Assembly (NCBI GenBank): GCA_050084515.1
Contig: CM114271.1
Location: 11,098,001 to 11,162,000 of the forward strand
Source of the DNA: Blasia pusilla
Lineage: Eukaryota > Marchantiophyta > Marchantiopsida > Blasiales
DNA: 64,000 nucleotides
Direction: 5' to 3'
In this document: positions 10,349-20,985 of the stretch, piece by piece
How positions within the stretch are numbered: the first letter of the stretch is position 1
Layout: every line of letters begins with the position of its first letter
Program-made: the position numbers and the translations under genes
The notes under the pieces: model-generated
Told to the model about the DNA's origin: nothing
Seen by the model: only the letters and a program-made list of their open reading frames with translations
The model's database searches: none

Positions 10349-11440
10349 CAAATGTACAGTTCCGAGCTTTTTCGGATGGTATAAAGGAGAAGATTTTTTC
10401 GAACGATGGTGGTGCTTGTAAAAGTTTGCTGAACATTTTTTATGTCTTTTCGAATGTGATGGTCTATGTACTCCGCGGACTTCTATTTTGCAACCCGTCG
10501 GATTTCTCCTACTTGCAACTTTTCACTTTTTGACGACAGCACCTTTTTACCACTTCCAGGAAACCTGTCGGATTCCGACAGGTTGCCTGATCGGACTCTT
10601 TCCCTGTTGGTCCAACTTAAGAGGCACTCTGGCGGGCTTCTTCCCTTGGCACCTTCCCCTCAACTCGTAAAGGGAGCCGTAGGCTTCTTTTCTTCTCTCA
10701 GACGTGTTGGATTCCTACTACCTGTGCGATTGCCATCATGGTATTACCAAGGACGGAGCACATATTGATAATGGATGGATGTCACATTGCAGAGCGTACA
10801 AGGTATACTGCCGAGGAAGGCGGTGGGACTCAAATCAGGTTACATGGGACCGTTATGGCGTACCTAGGGGGGGGCCAAGGCTCTCAAATTGGCCAACATT
10901 TTCGATCCCCGTCTACAATCGACCAGAGGAGCCACTTGTATCCCAGGACATTCCTTTTGTACTGTCACCGAGGAGAGTTAGGAGTAAATTTGTAGATAAC
11001 GAGGCTGAAGAAATCATAGACTAGGTCAAATGTACATTTCCGAGGTTCCTTCGGAGGTAATAAAGGACGAGATTTTTTCAACCCATAATGGTGTTTGTAA
11101 AAGTTTGCTGGAATATTTTGTTAGACTTGTGGATTGTGTTCTTTTAGCTACTCAGAATTACAATTTTGCAACCCGTATGATTCCGATGGATTGCAACTTT
11201 TTCTTTTTGCCCACTACAACTTTTTAACCATTTCCAAGCAAGCTGTCGGATTCCGATAGGTTGACTGCTTGAGTGATCGGACTCTTTCCCTGTGAGACCA
11301 ACTTCTGACGCATTGTGGCGGGCTTCTTAACGTTTGGCTCGTTCCCCTATATTCGTCAAACCAGTTGTAGGCTTCTTTTCTTGTCTAAGATGTGCAGGAT
11401 TCCTACTACATGTCGGATTGCCATTTTGGATTCCCAACCT
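10349..11440 (+). repeat. Tandem duplication of about 680 bp around the terminal exon
   Basis: The stretch from about 10349 to 10760 is repeated at 11029-11440. Shared landmarks include AAATGTAC.TTCCGAG, GGTGTTTGTAAAAGTTTGCTG, the CTGTCGGATTCCGA.AGGTTG palindromes, and GTAGGCTTCTTTTCTT followed by the exon start GATTCCTACTAC. The second copy keeps the splice acceptor GTGCAG; the first reads GTGTTG there. This duplicates the 3' end of the ParB-like gene. Confidence 0.8.
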
Positions 11441-12108
11441 GTTAGATCGTCGTGGATGCAGGGTGGAAGAAAATCACTTCTAAAAATCTTTCCTTTCTTA
11501 TGGTGAGCTTTCTTACGGGTTGGGAGGGGTCCAGCTTCTCGCTTTCTCAGCCTCAGGATCTGAATGAAGGGACATCAGTTCCTCTTTACTCCAAACAGCT
11601 AACAATCTTTTGGTTCAATTATCCTCTCATGTGTTCACATTTCACAAAGTTGGTCTTGAGCATACACCATTCATAACCAACAGAAAGTTGGTTATGGAGC
11701 AATTCAGGGGAGGCCATGATGCAGGCAACAATCCCTGCAAAAAGAGAGGTTGGCATCCGGGTGGTCCTCCAACAAAAATACCCATGGGCACTGCTTTTTG
11801 TAGACCAAGATAGTTAATGTTAAGAAACTTAGGCTCACATGGAGAGTGATGGAAAAATGTTTGTAGTGGTCTTATGATGTCTACTTTTTTTTCGCCCCCA
11901 GTAAAAAGGAGGTTGTTTTAGGGCCAAATGTGGACCACTACCTACTCTCTTCTAGAGATTTCATGAATTTGAAAGGAAACAAAAATTTCAAATATGTCAA
12001 AAAGTTTTGAAGAGAGGAGGCGAATTTGGCCCTTTTTTTTTAAGAGAGACTCTCCTCTCTTCCTCTCCTCTCTTACTCTCTCCTGCCAGAATACCAGCCC
12101 CCGCCATC
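11441..12108. other. No recognised gene
   Basis: The stretch between the duplicated terminal exon and the transposase 3' part shows no recognised gene. It holds a CT-rich tract at 12040-12085 like the one that follows both SWIM exons (13980-14030 and 44190-44212). No palindrome of the family was seen here. Confidence 0.5.
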
Positions 12109-13614
12109 GTTGCAGGGATTGAACATTCATGAAAATGCCCTCTGCCCCAACATAAGTGGAGCAGAAAGTGTTCATTCCTCCTAGAGGTTGTCACAAGCAT
12201 GCCAACGAATTTCACTTGTGGAGGCATGCGAACAAGACCACGTAAGAGCAATGCTACAGTCTGCAGCATCCCATATCTTCCTCACAAAAGGCATAACAAA
12301 AGGAAGGGGTCTTGATCTCACGAGCTCTATGTCGTAGTATTTGTGAGATCTGGTGATGAAAAACTCTATGTGGAAGCCTTCAACTGGTGCGTAGCAGGAA
12401 CTCCCCTCGAGCAAGATGTACATATTGGTGGGGATATTTGTGGGCGCGTTTCAAGACGTCCAATACAGATGGTGGTAGAGCAGTCCGAGCGAGACTCGTG
12501 GAGACCACATAAGTATCAGGCAAGTGAAGAGCCAGCATGGAGGAACGAATCCAGTGAATGATTTGGATGAGGAAATTACGCCGCCCAGGTATTCGGGGAC
12601 CTCGAACTGCTCCCAAATCCGTGATGGAGTAACTTCTCCAAAATCAGTGAATGTTTTATTTCAAAAGCCCTCCGTTGCTGGAAGTTCGCAACATCCGGTC
12701 GTTGGGGTGGTTCAACAATATGGGATTCCGGTCATGGAAGTGGATTGCAACATGAAACGGTGGCATATATCTCGGAGCAACCCCGGACGTGGACCCACTT
12801 GCAGAGCATGATCTGATGGCATGAGGAGAGCATGCGGCACTTTCCTAAATAAGAATGCATAAGGAAGGATTTGGGCGACCCTTTGCCTGGGTTTTGGGGA
12901 CTCAAAACCTTTGATCGTTTCACGAGGACCGGGGATCAATTGAAGTACTTATTTTGCCCAAATGAATTTTGCGCTTTCCGCAAGTCTTATCCGGCTGCCA
13001 TTGGAGCTCCAAGGAATACCCCCACGATTTGGCCCATCGTCGCACGTACGAATTGGACTCAAGACGAAGTGGAAAATCTTATAAGTGCCGGTTTCAGACT
13101 CGTAGACGGAGGAAGTTCAGAGCATGTTTGCATTATAGAGACCTTTGCATTTCGTATTCAACCCAAGATTGACGTCAACATGTACCCGGAGAAGGTGGAT
13201 GATCTCAATCCACTATTTCTGTTTGAGTCTAGAAATGGGGTGAAGAGAAACAGAATGTGTAGGCCAACGGTGGAGAGAGCAAAGCGAATTGCATCAGGTC
13301 GAGAGGCAAAAATGGAGATCATCGCCACCAAAGATGTCCACAGTGGAAATGGAATAGGAAGGATGTATTGGGTCAGGAACAACACTGTAAATTCAAGTGT
13401 CACAAGGGTGTATGTGGTGCACCTCTGTTGCTTTCCCACATGTTCATGTGATGACTTTGTCCAAAGAGAGACAAGTGGCAAAAGGTATTTCCCTTGTAAG
13501 CACATGTACTATGTGTTGCTTGTAGTTTTAAGAGAGTCGGAGGTAGGAGTAGGAATCCACGAACCAATTCTCTCCCTTAAAGAAGTGCAAAGTATTTTAA
13601 ACAAACCACTTTGA
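12109..13614 (+). pseudogene. Transposase C-terminal part with SWIM zinc finger, copy E
   Basis: The segment begins after GTTGCAG with GLNIHENALCPNISGAESVH and is collinear with 42309-43819. The C-terminal open stretch (12871-13614) ends ILNKPL and contains a SWIM finger, CSCDDFVQRETSGK...FPCKHMYYVL (CxC..CxH, about 13440-13510). SWIM fingers are typical of the C-terminus of Mutator-like and related DDE transposases and bind DNA or protein. Frameshifts interrupt the first half (12300-12560). The DDE core is absent. Its orientation matches the N-terminal fragment at 3408-3990, so the two may be the ends of one transposase gene split by the inverted copy B. The 3' flank to 14032 holds one palindrome (about 13795-13820). 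Confidence 0.7.
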
Positions 13615-14032
13615 GGATGCAAAATGAGGTTTTAGACTGTACTTTCATTTTTCCAGAACCTTCACTTTGAGCTTGAACTCTATTCAGCCGAGGGCAAATG
13701 ATAGATTTTTTTCCAGACCTTGGATGGAAAAAGTGATTGGTTCCACACTTATGATTCCATTGATTTTTCAGTTTTCTAAATTTTGTCCAATTTGCAACTC
13801 GTCGGACTCAGAGGGGTTGCCAAAATGTGGAAGAGGAAAAAAAATTGTGGGAGTGCTTAAGAACTGAGCACAAAAGTGCAAAAAAAATCACACAAAAACT
13901 TTCCTCTCTTCAACCCAACGGAAACTCTCTTCAAATCACAGGAAACTCTTTAAAAAAAATATATCTATTTCGGTTGAAGGTAGTTTCCTCTCTCCTCTCT
14001 CTTCTCTTCCTCTCTTCCTCTCCTCTTACCAC

Positions 14033-14480
14033 ACCTTGCACGTTGTTGGGGGCGGCCATTGTTGTGTACCGCACTCCTTTATTTTTTGCTTCCGATGTTA
14101 TGACGTTGGGGGGTACGCCTCTGGAGGCTTTTTGGTTGTCCGCTACACTATGTGAGCGCGGAGTTGGAGTTCCTGCATCACGTTCAGAGGTGATTGCAGA
14201 GGAGGTGATGGACCTACCCTTGGAGTGGATGCTCGGGCCGTCTATGTCATATTCATGGCAGGCTGCAGTTGCTAGGATGGCGGAGATGCCTGCTAGACCC
14301 GCGATAGAGCTTTTAGTCTGCAACGCGTCTTGTTGGATTCAGGAGCATAACCTCTGATGTTGGGGAAAGCGTCATTCAGAGGATTGGGCTTGACGAGAGC
14401 CCATGTGGAGGGTTGTCCATTCCGAACAGAGACATCCTTGGGTGGAGCGAGTACCACATAGTATATTACCCGAAAGGAGG
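14033..14480 (+). pseudogene. Gypsy retrotransposon: gag-pol remnant with aspartic protease
   Basis: In the reading around 14320-14360 the peptide QRVLLDSGA appears (DSGA, Asp codon at 14336-14338). This is the active-site signature of a retroviral-type aspartic protease, and it is followed by a stop in the next codon. Downstream (14483-14640) VRAKAIVIDAGSYDILVG matches the second half of such proteases. The 5' LTR and gag are not recognisable; the element abuts the 3' end of transposon copy E at about 14032. Confidence 0.55.
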
Positions 14481-14482
14481 TC

Positions 14483-16099
14483 GTGGTGAGGATTCGCTCG
14501 AGACATCCTAGAGATGAGTCCGTGGTGCGAGCCAAGGCTATAGTGATTGATGCAGGGTCCTACGACATCTTGGTTGGTAGAGTAGTGTTATACCCGATGG
14601 GATTTTCCTTGGATTACTGGGAGGAGTCAGCGTCCTACAGACCAGGATGGCAGTCAAGTGATGGGCACCTTAGCTCATTATCCATTCGATTCACAAGTGT
14701 AGTGATCGAGCAATGGCCAGGAGAGATGGCGACCTTAGCAGCATTTAGGAGTGCCATCACTTGGCCTAATGATTTGATTGAGGGACATGTCCATGTAGAG
14801 GATACTCGCGTTCCTGACATTTCTATGGAGAGGAGTGTTATGGTAACCGCATCATTCCGTGGAGGAGAGGTGCCACCGTGGGGTTGGACTGAGGAGCTTC
14901 GACAATTGGCATATGAGCACGTGCAGACCGCGTGGAGCGAGGCGTTTGCCACGGAGCGTGATGGGTCTGAGGAACCCGAGGTAGCAATGAGTGCTACAAT
15001 GACACCCTTGGATACCACACCCATTGTGTGGTGTATCCCGGAGGAGGGTATTCGATTGTTAGATCTCTTCGGAGGGATTAGCACTAGGTTAGCAGGAGTG
15101 CGAGTGCAGCAGTACGTGTATGTGGAGAGTGATGATGTTGCGAGGCGCCTCTCACTACGATATGTGGCGTAGTTACGCCTACGTTTTCCCGACTTGTTTT
15201 TTGCGTCCGCGGTATAAGGGTACCAGAGTTCCCTACCGAGGGATATTTTGTTGTTGGGGGTGCAGGACTTAGAGCGATTAGGCACCATTGATTTGGTCAT
15301 TGCCGGTTGGCCATGTCAAGGCCAATTGAGTGCTGGACAAGGCAGCGGGTTGGCTGACACTCGATCCAGGTTGTTTTGGGAGATATGGAGGGTCTTATGA
15401 CAATTGGAGGAGCACCAATCTCATTCTCCAGCCTACATTCTCGAGAATGTGCCGATCTTAGGAGACTCCAGGTCACGGGTGGTGACGAGTGCTAATCGGG
15501 TGCGTGTCTGGATCGGCCTAGCGGTGTTCTTGGATGCGACGAATGTAGGTTCTAGAGCCCATCACCCGTGTCTATGGTGGATCAACTTGGTGCCCTATGC
15601 GGTGTTATGGAGGGCGTATGCGAGAGTGGAGCACCCTCCCATTTGTTAGTGGATTCCATGTTGGATCCAGATTGCAGGCCACGAGCAGCCTTTCCCACAT
15701 TTGTGAGTTTTCCCGATTCCTCTGCACAAGGAGGCCGGTCCTGGCTTGGTTTGGGATGACCAGGTTCAGAGGTTGGTGGAGCCCAACGCCGACGTGAGAG
15801 AGTGGGCGATGGGATTTCCCACAAGAGTGACGGCACTCTTGTCAGTATCAGAGGCATCACGACGCCATGTCTTGGGTCAGGCGATGGACCTGAACTGCTT
15901 GACATGGATCTTCAGCTTGGGAGTGGCTGAGCAGCGTCGAATGAGATTGCGACAGATCACACTGGTTGGGTTGGTGAGCCCCATGCCTACTGAGACGGTG
16001 GAGGCAATGGCTGGGGGCGAGACCCGAGGAGATCGACACACCATGGGAGATCGGGAGAGACACCCTTGGACTTCTTGGGATGTTTTGCAGGTACGCTAG
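14483..16099 (+). pseudogene. Gypsy-encoded C5-cytosine DNA methyltransferase domain
   Basis: One reading frame (with a local frame slip at about 15600-15745) carries the full order of C5-methyltransferase motifs. Motif I is LLDLFGGI (Asp codon 15062). A motif II-like YVYVESDDVARR follows. Motif IV is AGWPCQG (15302-15322, with the catalytic Cys), motif VI ENVP (15443-15454) and motif VIII LWWINLVP (from 15572). A DVREWAMGFP stretch is followed by motif X LGQAMDLN (15872-15895). The domain lies between the protease half (14520-14640) and RNase H of a Ty3/gypsy element, so it is element-encoded. In-frame stops at 15170 (TAG), 15215 (TAA) and 15398 (TGA) sit where CAG, CAA and CGA would restore reading. 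C5-methyltransferase capture by retrotransposons has been reported in dinoflagellates and a charophyte alga. This copy is inactive. Confidence 0.85.
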
Positions 16100-16279
16100 G
16101 AGATGATAGCCACAACATCGAGCGTGGTTCCGGGGACTGCATTTGGAGGAGATCAGAGTTTGCAGTTGGGTGTAGGAGAGCGGTCGAGTATTGTTGTTCG
16201 AGACGGGGTTGCACCATAGCAACCACCGATATCTACGTCGGAGAGACCTACCGTAGTCACGATAGAGACTTGGGAGCCA

Positions 16280-16957
16280 CATATGGGCCCTAAGTTGACA
16301 GATGTGAGCCATGTTCGCGCATTCATGGGATTGGCGAATTTCTATCGGCGGTACGTCAAGGGATTCAATTCGATTGCGAAGCCGTTAATCTTGCTCACCA
16401 AGGTGGATCACGAGTGGCACTAGGGGGATGAGCAGGAGCGAGTATTTCATTTACTCAAGGACAGGTTGACCTCTGCGCCCATCTTGAGGAGACCGATCAG
16501 GGGGTATCCTTTCCAATTGCACACATATTGGAGCATGTTGGGGCTTGGAGCGGTGCTCACCCAGCATGATGATGAGGGTAGAGAGTTCGTGGTGGCTTAC
16601 ACTAGCCGCTCGAACAACGCTGCAGAGGCAAAGTACAGCTCGTATGAGGGTGAGTGCTTGGATGTAGTGTGGGCTGTTGCGCATTTCAGGTGTAACTTAT
16701 TCGGCAACCCCTTTACCATCATCACTAATCATCAACCACTAAAGTGGTTGATGGAGTCCGACAAGCTTTCAGGGAAGCTTGCGAGATGGGCTCTGTTTTT
16801 TGAGGAGTATGATTTTCAGGTGGTAGATAGACCTGGGACGCTCAACCAAGATGCAGATGGGTTGAGTCGTAACCCATGCGCGAGTCAGCGAGATGCGACT
16901 GGAGCTCGATGGCATGGAGAGAGTGATGAGAAGTCAGTGCTAGGATGGCACGCGTGA
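16280..16957 (+). pseudogene. Gypsy RT connection and RNase H domain
   Basis: The segment starts at VRAFMGLANFYRRYVKGF, the thumb/connection signature of Ty3/gypsy reverse transcriptase, and runs through RNase H: GLGAVLTQHDDEGREF, NAAEAKYSSYEGECLDVVWA and RPGTLNQDADGLSR. The fingers and palm (with YxDD) are missing upstream, so an internal deletion joins the methyltransferase linker to the thumb. The first catalytic Asp position reads HTYWS rather than the usual TDxS, and TNHQPLKWL replaces TDHQPLKWL. A stop lies near 16422. Confidence 0.9.
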
Positions 16958-17199
16958 GCCTATTTAGGCATGTTGGCTATGGAGAGCTAGAGTGTGGAGA
17001 CTTCGATGGCGAGGTCTAGTGGAGAGTCCTTGGATCCCGAGCCGAGTGAGGAGACAACAAGTGGCCGAGATATTCATGATGATGGAGTAGTCTTGGAGTA
17101 CCTTTGTACTGGCAGCGTTACGAGCACCGTGGTCGCTAAAGAGCGGGATCGGATCCTATAGCGGGCCAGACGGTTCCGGTGGGAGGGGACACATGTTTT

Positions 17200-18200
17200 A
17201 AGGGTTTGGGAGGATGGTAGAGTACGCGTAGTGCCGCATCCTTTGCAGAGAGCACGACTAGTGCAGCATGCCCATGAGGAGTTGGGTCACTTTGGGGTGA
17301 AGCGAACGTAGAGCTTGCTCTAGATTCAATATTGGTGGCGAGGCATGCAGATTGACGTTCAGCAGTTTGTTGCTAGGTGCATGGTGTGTGATCGGGTCCG
17401 AGCATCCTTCAATGCTCTGACTCCACAGTTGCATCCATTACCGATCATGGGCTTAGGGTATAGATGGAGTTTCGATTTTGCAGGACCTTTGCCTTTGACG
17501 AATCGTCATAGTCGTTATGTGTTGGTGATGATTGAGCACTTCTCGAAGTGGATCGAGTTGGTTGCATTGCCTGACAAAGCGAGTGAGGGAGTAGCTTATG
17601 CCTTCCTTGACAGAGTTTTGAGTCATTGTGGCGCACCGGCTGAGGTGTTGACAGACCAAGGTACCGAGTTTCGCGGTGAGTTCCACGCCTTGTGTGATTA
17701 GGCGTTGATCAACCACCGCACGACTTCGAAAGATCATCCCGAGGCGGATGGATTAGCAGAGAGAGTTGTGCAGACAGTGAAGAGAGGTTTATGCAAGTAT
17801 GGTTTGCAAAGAGGTCACCTAGGAGATTGGGACCTTCAGTTTCCGTGGTTGGCCATGGGATACAGATTCATCAGACAGGAAGGCATCCTTAGCGTCTTTT
17901 TCACCGTACTTGCTACTTTATGGCCGAGATCCAAATTCACCTACGGCCATTCGTCGAGATGTTGGTGAGGTTTCGGACCTGATGATCCAGATGTATGGAT
18001 GCGAGCATGTTCTGAGAGGGTTGAGTTGTTTTAGAGAGTGATGCCCATGGCGTTCGAGAACTTGGCGATTGCGCAACATCGGGATACGTTGAGGAATGCG
18101 ACTATTCGGGATGGTGGTTATCAACCAACTATTTGGAGGTCTCACCCAAGGAGATTACGTCTACTTGTAGTAGACGACACCGACGACGTTGGATGTGACT
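17200..18200 (+). pseudogene. Gypsy integrase
   Basis: The zinc-binding HHCC region is seen as HAHEELGHFGVKRT (about 17260-17310) and CMVC (about 17381). The catalytic core has SFDFAG (Asp 17474-17476), VLTDQGTEF (Asp 17654-17656) and ADGLAERVVQ (Glu about 17760), completing the D,D-35-E triad. Stops at 17311, 17323 and 17699 and later frameshifts disrupt it. The C-terminal part (17990-18200) parallels the intact-looking minus-strand copy at 63088-63744. Confidence 0.9.
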
Positions 18201-18510
18201 GAAGGGTGCATTATCCTGAGAGTGCGTGACGTTTTGCCATGCGGTGTTCTCTTGCTGGAGGGGCCGCGATGGTATGGTATGGAAGGACCATGTGCATAAT
18301 TGTGCACCATATCACCTTCCTAACATTGATGGTACAGTAGATCCGAGCTTAGCAATAGTTCCTACAGGATTGCATTGTATGTTGTGTGGTTTGCTCGTGG
18401 TGCGGCCACGATGCTAGTCTGTGATGGATGTTCGAGAGGTTGGCATATGGCATGTCAGACGCGACCTCTCACTAAGGTTCCTCGGGGACGATGGATGTGT
18501 CCTTGATGTA
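18200..18510 (+). pseudogene. PHD finger at the C-terminus of gypsy integrase
   Basis: Across a frameshift the sequence reads HCMLCG, then MLVCDGCSRGWHMACQ, then PRGRWMCP: the C4HC3 order of a PHD finger. The better-kept copy at 63088-63250 (minus) confirms it. PHD fingers read histone H3 tails. Fused to an integrase, it would be expected to steer integration to particular chromatin, as chromodomains do in chromoviruses. Confidence 0.75.
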
Positions 18511-19690
18511 CATAAAGGAGATACTAGGCAGGTTTCGATTCTGACTTTTTCTATGACATGGATGACAAGAAGGCGACTAACGATGGGGCCACATGAGCAA
18601 CCGACCTTTGTGCTCTTAGCGTCCTAGAGATGTATGTCGTGGTAGGTAGGGATAGATGGCTATCAGGAGTTAGAGGGACCTAACCACCTACTAGGGGGGC
18701 GATTAGAGATATTTTGGTACTTCTCACCTCTGTGTTTGGATGCATGAGTTAGCATGGGATCGTGCGTGTTTGTGTGTGTGTTCGGTGACAATGATATATG
18801 TTGTGTAGCAATGTGTATGCACACGAAAACTATCATGTCTTTTAGGATAGATCGATGAGATCTAGTAGAGCGCCTTTGTGAGAAGTGGAGGATAGGCTCA
18901 ATAGGTTTAGGATGACTTGCTGAGGCCTAAGGAAACTTGAGAGAGTAGGTTTTCCTTTCGTTTCGGCTCATTTGGAGCCATATTGAGAAACTTACTATTT
19001 TAGGTAAGTACCATTTTGAGTATTTGATCGACTTTCTATTTTTGTTAAATGACCCTTGACCTCCTACTTTAGGTCAAGAGCCAAGGAGATGACTTGGGAG
19101 AATAGGTTACAATGGAGAGAGCTTGGGAGAGGGAAGGGGTATACCTTAAGGAGATAGAGCTTGAGAGCTCATTCTCTCTTTGTTGAACCTCTTGGCATGA
19201 GGCGGCGGAGCTATGGTCCCTTGCCTTGTGAGTGTAACCCAAGCCTCTCATTAGGAGAGTGGGTTTCGTTTGACATGAGAGAGAGTGCACACCTTTGAGA
19301 GCTGTGGTGTGAGATGGTGTAGAGAGATTGGATCTTACTTTATTGGAGATATTTTGGTACTTCTCGCCTCTATGTTTGGATGCCATGAGTTAGCATAGGA
19401 TTGTGCGTGTTTGTGTGTGTGTTCGGTGACAGTGATGTATGTTGTGTAGCGATGTGTATGCGCACGATAAGATTGAGGAGTGGAGTTTTAGGCCGGGTGT
19501 GCCGCTTTTACTCTTATTTTTGTTATGTGATCTCGATGTATATATATGAGTTGATTTTTTGTACTTGTGTGGATCTACTTGTATGTTGGGGGATATTAAT
19601 GTTGTGTGGTGTGGATGTGACCAGCGATATATATTGTGTAGCGATGTGTATGTGCACGACACGTGGATCGCACGGCAACCTTACTAGTAA
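18510..19690 (+). mobile_element. Gypsy 3' end and LTR-related direct repeats
   Basis: After the PHD finger a short untranslated stretch leads to a purine run with AGGGGGGCGA (about 18695), a likely polypurine tract. From about 18705, GATATTTTGGTACTTCTC..TGTTTGGATG begins an LTR-like segment that is repeated from 19343, about 635 bp later. TG-rich motifs with TGTGTAGCGATGTGTATGCG recur at 18806, 19445 and 19635. The arrangement is more complex than one LTR, and exact ends were not fixed. Confidence 0.6.
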
Positions 19691-20899
19691 ATTATAGAGG
19701 TTAAACATTTTTATAATATTATCCATTAGATGAGTGCCTTTGCCATACACCTGACCAATAATCATGTTGCCCTAAACTTTAAAATAAATATTTCTACATT
19801 TATTATCCCACAATGTCAATTAGAGAGGTGTTTACAATCAATAAATCATTCTCGCTTATAAATATAAATTATGATATCATAATGTGCAAGTGCACCGCAT
19901 ATATAAGAACTAACTTACCTATATTATTAAAAGAGGATGGGCCCCCTCTGGTGTGGACACGTAGGCTTTTTGAAGCCTCCCTATATTGACACTTGTACAA
20001 GAGAAACTAAGAACTAACAAAAAGAACTAAGGTGCATGTTCCCCATATGATTTTTTCACATGTGCATCGCACAGATAAGATGCTAGTTCTTATTGAAGGA
20101 TGCACACAAATTAAAACACTAATAAGGTGCTGGTGCGATGCACGCGAAATAAAAAAGTGTTTGAAGAGTTTTTGTCAGTGTGTAGTCCGTGAAGGGAAGG
20201 GATTGATGATGTTGCACAAAAATTCAAACTTTTTACTTTGCTGGCCGTATAAGGAGAAACATTTTCTTGCTGCCCACTTGCCACATATCAAATAGAGAGG
20301 TTTTTGCAATTAAGAAGGCACTCTCCCATAATAATGTAGATTTTTTGCAATTAAAAAAAACACCAAAAGAGAATTATGTGACTAAATTTGAAAAAGTAGG
20401 AAAAAGTAGAAGGGATTTCTTATTTTTTGAAGAGGGAAATAAGAAATAGGAAAAGAGAAAAAATGAAAAAATGAAAAAAAAAATTTATTATAATATTTTT
20501 GAAGGGTAGGTTCGGTAGCTTGAACGTATCCCTACCCTAAGACCCACCTAACCGCGGCCGTCGGCGATCTGTATCAGGTCTCCATCCAACGGTTGGATGT
20601 AAGTGGCCGTTGGATTGGCATCGAACGGTGGAGACCGCCATGCTGTTGTCTTCGCCGGCCCAAGCCGACTCTGCACTCATTGCAGGCCCTTGGCGTCTCT
20701 ACCCCCTTCCCCCTCCCTTGAGTCGACACTCCTGGTCGAATGGGGAGAGGGATCAAACTTCGCTCTCCCCTCCACTTCCCTTCCGCTCTCCCCTCCACTT
20801 TCCTCTCGCTCGTTCGCTCTCGACTCGCGCTCATTCTCCTTTTGCTGTCACTACATCCTCTTTGCTCCACGGCGCTCTCCCGGGTACACAACTATAGAG

Positions 20900-20985
20900 G
20901 CACGCTCGAGTGCAGTCGCGCTTAAGTGCAGGTGTGCTTGAGTACAGGCATGCTCGAGTGCATGCGCGCTAGAGTATAGGCGAGG
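20900..20985. repeat. Short tandem repeat, about 19-bp unit
   Basis: About five degenerate copies of GCATGCTCGAGTGCAGG occur in a row. Confidence 0.6.

Larger units (their letters stand above)
5367..11024 (+). pseudogene. Transposon gene: ParB-like domain plus amino-methyltransferase, copy B, most complete
   Basis: Start ATG 5367 (MTRKKSQANKSGSFTP). A charged N-terminus to 5636 is followed by a frameshift and an acidic linker (5650-6030). After a short intron (acceptor CTGACAG before 6076), 6085-6560 forms a ParB-like domain: IPLCRLRTMEYVRKIQ, EDIAKLKQSA and DGNHR at 6409-6423. Exon 3 resumes after GTGCAG near 7252. Segments 7546-8214 and 8218-8571 are a charged linker. At 8985-9245 DLLIADLPLG (8994-9008 resembles DPPWG) is followed by a helical segment FADAYLSDRGCFLVLTRG and WIIKNEYPL. 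After a palindrome-filled intron and acceptor TTTCAG at 9816, 9817-10070 has GDLVFNLVGLSRAS (9979-10020), in the place of the GDxVLDPFxGSGTT motif I. Motif IV before motif I fits beta-class N6/N4 amino-methyltransferases. A terminal exon (about 10706-11024) ends EAEEIID. Stops at 8215 and 8338 and several frameshifts make it inactive. ParB-methyltransferase fusions are common in phages; the eukaryotic introns here argue against contamination. Confidence 0.65.

Noticed and set aside
5367-11024. Bacterial or phage contamination as the source of the ParB-methyltransferase genes
   Set aside because: GT-AG introns, a TATA box and linkage to a SWIM transposase in several copies amid eukaryotic genes argue for a nuclear transposon.
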